Shown: piece after piece, positions 59,960-64,000 of the stretch
Layout: each line of letters begins with the position of its first letter
Position numbering within the stretch: the first letter of the stretch is position 1
Assembly: GCA_022702705.1 (NCBI GenBank)
Contig: CM040425.1
Location: forward strand, 6,774,001-6,838,000
Direction of reading: 5' to 3'
DNA length: 64,000 bases
Source: Papilionanthe hookeriana x Papilionanthe teres
Taxonomy: Eukaryota; Streptophyta; Magnoliopsida; Asparagales; Orchidaceae
Position numbers and translations under genes: made by a program
Notes under the pieces: model-generated
Databases searched by the model: none
Told to the model about the DNA's origin: nothing
What the model saw: only the letters and a program-made list of their open reading frames with translations

Positions 59960-60262
59960 GAGGCTCGGTTGGCTTATTCTCGCCTCTACCCGAGAGTCTA
60001 TTTCGATGTATAATTGCTGCCCCTGTTTCAATGCTTAAAGAGATTTGTTTTGGCTTCATTTGGGGGCTTAGTTGGTTTTCCTTAGCTCCTACCTGAGAGC
60101 CTATCTTAATGTGTTACACTTGTCTTTGCTCGAATGCTTTGAGGGATTGTTTTTGGTCTTGTTTAGAGGCTCGATTTTGCTTGTTTTAGCCTCTACCCGA
60201 GAGCCTATTTTTGATGTATTATGGCTGTCCCTGTTTAAGAGCTTTGAAATATTCACTTTGAG
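59960..60262 (+). repeat. Three tandem about 100-base units (GAGGCTCG...CTCTACCCGAGAG)
   Basis: Units start at about 59960, 60063 and 60163 with G(A/G)GGCT(C/T)(G/A)G and each contains CTC(T/C)TACC(C/T)GAGAG(T/C)CTAT. A degenerate partial unit precedes at about 59905. Confidence 0.78.
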
Positions 60263-61199
60263 CCTTGCTTGTAGTGAACTGGATTCGATTTTGTGTTGGG
60301 CTGTGGTTTCGGCCGTGTGGTGAGTGCTGTTGTGCCTTGTAATGGCTTGATTCCAGCTTTTCTTAATGTTGGAAATGAGAGGATTTTTGAGATTGCGGTT
60401 TGAAACTCCCTTGGCTTGCTTATGGAGTAAGATGATTAATGATTGGATTTGGGGCATCCTTCCTATATATTACTTGGTGGAATTGGAATTGATCTGGGTG
60501 GTTTGTGAGAGCTTGTCCATTCACTTTCTTATGTTTTAAATGTGATATTTGAGACGATTATCCTTTTGTGCTTTGTACCGCCTTGGCCGCGAGCCTTCTT
60601 GGTCCATTTGCTACCTTGGCCATGAGCCATCTTGACCCTGCTGTTCCTGTTTTGGCTGTGAGCCTCTATTGGGTTTTATTGGAAAGCTATATATTTATGA
60701 GATTATATGTGGAGTTATAAATCATTTGGAAGTTGGAAAACCTTCAGTTTTAGCATTAGGTTTGACGGTGGTCTTCTCCGGGCTATTTCCCTTTTGCTTG
60801 ATTTGTGAAGTTTGAGAGATTTCTGAGCTTTATTTTGGAGGATCATTTGATTGAGGTAAACTGATTTTTATAAGATATCTTCGAGGTTTGGATACCGGTG
60901 TCGGGGGAGCCTTTGTGTGTGGTCATCATGTTTGTTCGGCCCTGTTTTCGATTTAAGATTTGGAAAGAACACCCTCTTTGGGTCGATCCAATTATAAAAT
61001 TTGAGAAATAATATCCCTGGATTAATTGAAGAATCTTGGGCCGTATTTGGATTGTACTTCTTTTACTTGTTTTGTGAGGTTTGGGAACGCCTCAAACCTT
61101 ATTTTAGGGGTGTTTTAGACTAACTCCCCTTCCTTTTTGGCCCCTCTTTTCTAAATCGGATTTGGAGGTAGGGTTAGTCTCCTTTCCTTCCCCTTTCCG

Positions 61200-61562
61200 T
61201 TGTTGACTTGTTTTCCCGCTTCTCTCGGAGTTGATTTTGTTTTCGTTTTGCTTTGGGGCAGTGACGGTGTTGATGATAAAGGCACACCGGTGGTAGAGTG
61301 GAATGATATCCCATCCTACGACACCAGGACCCGCTCTAGGGCCCCGGTGAACCGTAGGATGACGGTATCATTCACCGCTATAAGACAAGCGGGACACCCG
61401 TACCTTCTTAGGATTACTAGTGATCCCACACCCGAAGAAGTGATCGACTTGTGGACAACCCTAATTTGCAAAAAATATGACAAGAACAGATACTACATTT
61501 ACAACAAAATATATTTTCACTATAATCACAACATCGATATAAACTCTCTTTTTTATGCCTGA
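61200..61562 (+). other. GC-richer open stretch within the 5.1-kb insertion
   Basis: A 120-codon open frame containing VVEWNDIPSYDTRTRSRAP and PTPEEVIDLWTTL. Composition is more protein-like than its surroundings, but I do not recognise a family. It may be a relic of host or element sequence; coding is unproven. Confidence 0.25.
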
Positions 61563-63098
61563 AATTCATGTGCATGCTAAAAACATAAATTTTAAAAATA
61601 AAATATAAACTTGGTTGTCCATTCGTTGATTATCAGTACTGGGTTAAATAACACCCTCCTGAATTAGGTTTAGTAGGACACCCTTCTAGTTGAGTAGCGG
61701 GCTCTATACACTCGGGTGACCGAGTCGCCTTCGACGACTCTCAAGAATAACTACGCAGTTCGAGCTCAGCTCGACCCGAGTGCTTGCGGTTTTCTTCGGA
61801 TTTTTCGTATGATTTTCGGATGAAGCACTCGTGGTCCTTTTTCCGGGACATTCCCGAGATTTTGATGATTTTATTTTGATTTTCGTTTATTTCTCCGAGT
61901 TTTCTACCGTGAGTCATTTGTCGTTCTTTTTCGGTTTTCTGGATGATGTTTCTTTTTCTGCTTGGCTTTCATTTCATGACGCACTTCAGCCTGCTACATT
62001 TAAGAAAATAACGGATCTCTCAAGTATACAGATTTGTTTATGTTTACAACATGCTACTTTTTGTCTGTCTTCTTGTCCTTTTTAAGCACGTTGTCAGCTC
62101 TTACTCTAATGTATGCTTTATTGTTTTTTCACATGTATATCCTGCTATATATCTGTATCAACTTTAAACATACTTACATAAGATTTTAGGTGAACTCAAC
62201 CATAGGGCAACCTGATTTGACACTATGACTTGCCACCTTAGAAAACTTAACTTCGTCACGGCAAGGAGCTTGGAGCTAGTGGTGGGCAACACGACCATCT
62301 TCAACAACAAAACATGTCTTCACCAGCTAAACCATTCCCTAGTAATTGAACAACAATCCATAGGATTTCGAGGTTGTTCGCCTAGTGCGATATAAATCCT
62401 CAACTTTTGTTGGCGCTTCGTATAGTTCTGTCTGTCATGATATAAGCCTCAAACTCGTTTTAGGATTCGGAGGTTGTCGTTCGTTACTACCTAAACCCTC
62501 ATATCTTCTAGTGTTATTCGTGTGATCGTTTCACATAAATGTAAGCTACTAATTAAATAAAATTGATCGAGATGAACACTTAAATAATATCTCCCTAAAT
62601 CGAGCCAAACCATAGGATAGCTTTCAGAAGTCACGAGGTTCGCCTCGGATCTCCGACATTCCCTAGTTCTTCTTCTTGGATTCTACAATAAAATGTTCCA
62701 AATTTGAGCCGATCCCATTTCACACCTGTTCGTCCGATTACGTTAAAAGGTCTATCCTTTTGACCTCCTCGAAGATAATATTTTCGATTTTTATCGAGAG
62801 TTTTCTAAGCTGACCTCGATCATTTAAGATGTAATTAACTATAAGTGCTCGCCTTTATAGGAAACATTTCCAACCAGATTTAAAATAAACTATATTTAAT
62901 TCTTTATATTAAATAGGAGAATCATTGTCAAGAATAAAATGATTTCATGACTAAACGGACGTCATATATTTCTTAGTTTATTTGATCGAGCCTCATCCTC
63001 AAGTCTTATGTTTATCTTTCGGGATAAATGCGAATCTTGAGTGCAGTCTTCTTTCATTTAAACTATGGAAAATATGATGGGTTGATTTATATTTTTCA

Positions 63099-63102
<4 letters not shown>

Positions 63103-63140
<38 letters not shown>
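63103..63140. repeat. (AT)n microsatellite
   Basis: About 19 AT units close to the right end of the 5.1-kb insertion. Confidence 0.95.
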
Positions 63141-63143
<3 letters not shown>

Positions 63144-63236
63144 AATTAAAACGTCATTTCGAAGCGGGCGACGGGATTTCGATTCCGGCGACCGACAGCT
63201 TCCTACGGACACTCCACACCCAAAACAACGCCGACA

Positions 63237-64000
63237 GCCTCCTTCAGTTCGAACACATGTAACAACTTTATTATACATATCTTTAATGACTTGAATATAA
63301 GTCATATTAACACTTTTCTTCTCAAGGACTCTCCAAAGAACATCTCTAGGAACCTTATCGTAAGCTTTTTCTAAATCAATAAAAATATGTAGATCCTCCT
63401 TGTTATCTCTGTACTTCTCCATCAAACCTCTCAATAAGTGTATAGCTTTCATAGTAGACTTGTCAGACATAAATCCAAATTGAGTATGAGAAACCTTGAT
63501 AATACGTCTTAACCTATGTTCAATTACCCTCTCCCATAATTTTAAGTACGACACATCAATTTAATTCCTTTATAATTTACACACTCTTGTGCATCTCCTG
63601 TATTCTTAAAAATAGGGACCAAAATACTCTTCCTTCACTCCTCAGACATCTTTTTAGTTTTTAAAATAAGATTAAAAAGTTTAGTAAGCCAAGAAACCAC
63701 CACATTACCTAAACATTTCCATACTTCAATTGGGATATCATCAGTTCCGACAGACTTTCCACCATTGGTTTTCTTTAAAGCCTCCTCAACTTCTTTTCTA
63801 CTAATGCGATGATAAAAATGAAAAATTTTATTATTATTAACGATATTAAGATAACTAAAGTCGATCGCATTTTCAGCATCTTCATTAAAAAGTTTATCAA
63901 AATAACTTACCCACCTATGTTCAATATCTTTTTCAAGAAAAGACTTTTCGATTTTCATGCTTTAATACACTTTACTTCGAGTTAAATCTTTACTTTTCTT
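63237..64000 (-). mobile_element. RTE-clade LINE, 5' part (continues past the window)
   Basis: Minus strand. 63635-63958 reads HRWVSYFDKLFNED, ISRKEVEEALKKTNGGKSVG, DDIPIEVWKCLG, the linker between endonuclease and RT. 63240-63554 holds the RT N-terminal blocks: KLWERVIEHRLRRI, QFGFMSDKSTMKAIHLLR, HIFIDLEKAYDKVPRDVLW (with the first catalytic Asp in FIDLEKAYD) and VVTCVRTEGG. A frame change separates the two open parts near 63600. The endonuclease domain would lie to the right of position 64000. Confidence 0.9.

Larger units (their letters stand above)
58149..63236. mobile_element. 5.1-kb insertion with TG...CA ends inside the RTE LINE (giant solo LTR or LTR-element derivative)
   Basis: Starts TGTTGACCTCGTTTTTGTCG at 58149 and ends ACAACGCCGACA at 63236, with flanks TCCTC (58144-58148) and GCCTC (63237-63241), 4 of 5 matching. 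The LINE reading frame is continuous across the two flanks (EGG at 63250 side, LHR...SALSPY on the other). Inside: a (AAT)n/(ATT)n hairpin at 58694-58740, a TATA-like ATTATATCTTAAG (about 58765) followed by a CT/CG-rich leader, then a long T-rich region with tandem repeats. No gag-pol sequence is seen. Direct LTR pairs were not found, so a single giant LTR is favoured. Confidence 0.55.

Noticed and set aside
60072..60457. Open frames on both strands in the 59.9-60.4 kb repeats
   Set aside because: They arise from about 100-base tandem units and carry Leu/Phe-rich or Asn/Lys-rich composition without a recognisable family.
1..64000. CRISPR arrays, operons, bacterial-type promoters or ribosome binding sites
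   Set aside because: The window is plant nuclear DNA with spliced genes; no regularly spaced repeat-spacer structure was seen.

Overview
This is a plant nuclear window, AT-rich and repeat-dominated. The gene homologues (EDM2, ARIADNE, a SHAGGY/GSK3-like kinase, a PORR protein), the tRNA-Asp-primed Ty3/gypsy LTRs and the RTE/L1-type LINE remnants all point to an angiosperm. The GC-rich 5' half of the intronless PORR locus in an AT-rich setting, and the style of the NB-ARC fragment, lean towards a monocot, but I cannot name a species. Most of the sequence is layered transposon debris and long introns.

Layout. 1-7.3 kb: decayed NB-ARC (NLR) fragment on +, then a degenerate PIF/Harbinger transposon on - (transposase 1936-3211, MYB/SANT ORF1 3488-4464, probable terminal end near 7316), interrupted by an ORF1-only L1-type LINE remnant joined to a C/A-rich minisatellite. 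10.5-21.4 kb: the 3' five coding exons of an EDM2-like gene on +, in frame throughout; its introns hold a solo LTR with target-site duplication, several long-TIR MITEs and a local tandem duplication. 22-35 kb: gene-free; microsatellites, an inverted cluster of Athila/Tat-like LTRs (26.4-32.0 kb) one of which is followed by three tandem copies of its primer binding site, and a G/T-skewed TTTGGG-rich tract. 35.7-37.1 kb: intronless PORR-domain pseudogene with many frameshifts. 38.6-43.6 kb: three PIF/Harbinger-type MITEs, and a long-TIR MITE carrying a 5'-truncated RTE LINE with a 14-bp duplication. 44.3-46.3 kb: decayed N-terminal exons of a GSK3/SHAGGY-like kinase gene, cut off by a non-coding LTR element (46.3-51.1 kb, -). 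51.9-53.8 kb: the first two exons of an ARIADNE (ARI7/8-type) RBR E3 ligase gene. 57.2-64 kb: an RTE LINE on - split by a 5.1-kb insertion with TG...CA ends.

The two gene parts that look functional are the EDM2-like 3' exons and the ARIADNE 5' exons; both gene models extend beyond what can be seen here. No operon-like or novel enzymatic system is evident. The most unusual material is structural: the long-TIR MITE family, the triplicated primer binding site, the 5.1-kb insertion and the GC-rich cargo inside a Tourist-like element. Boundaries of repeats were set by eye; no database search was possible.
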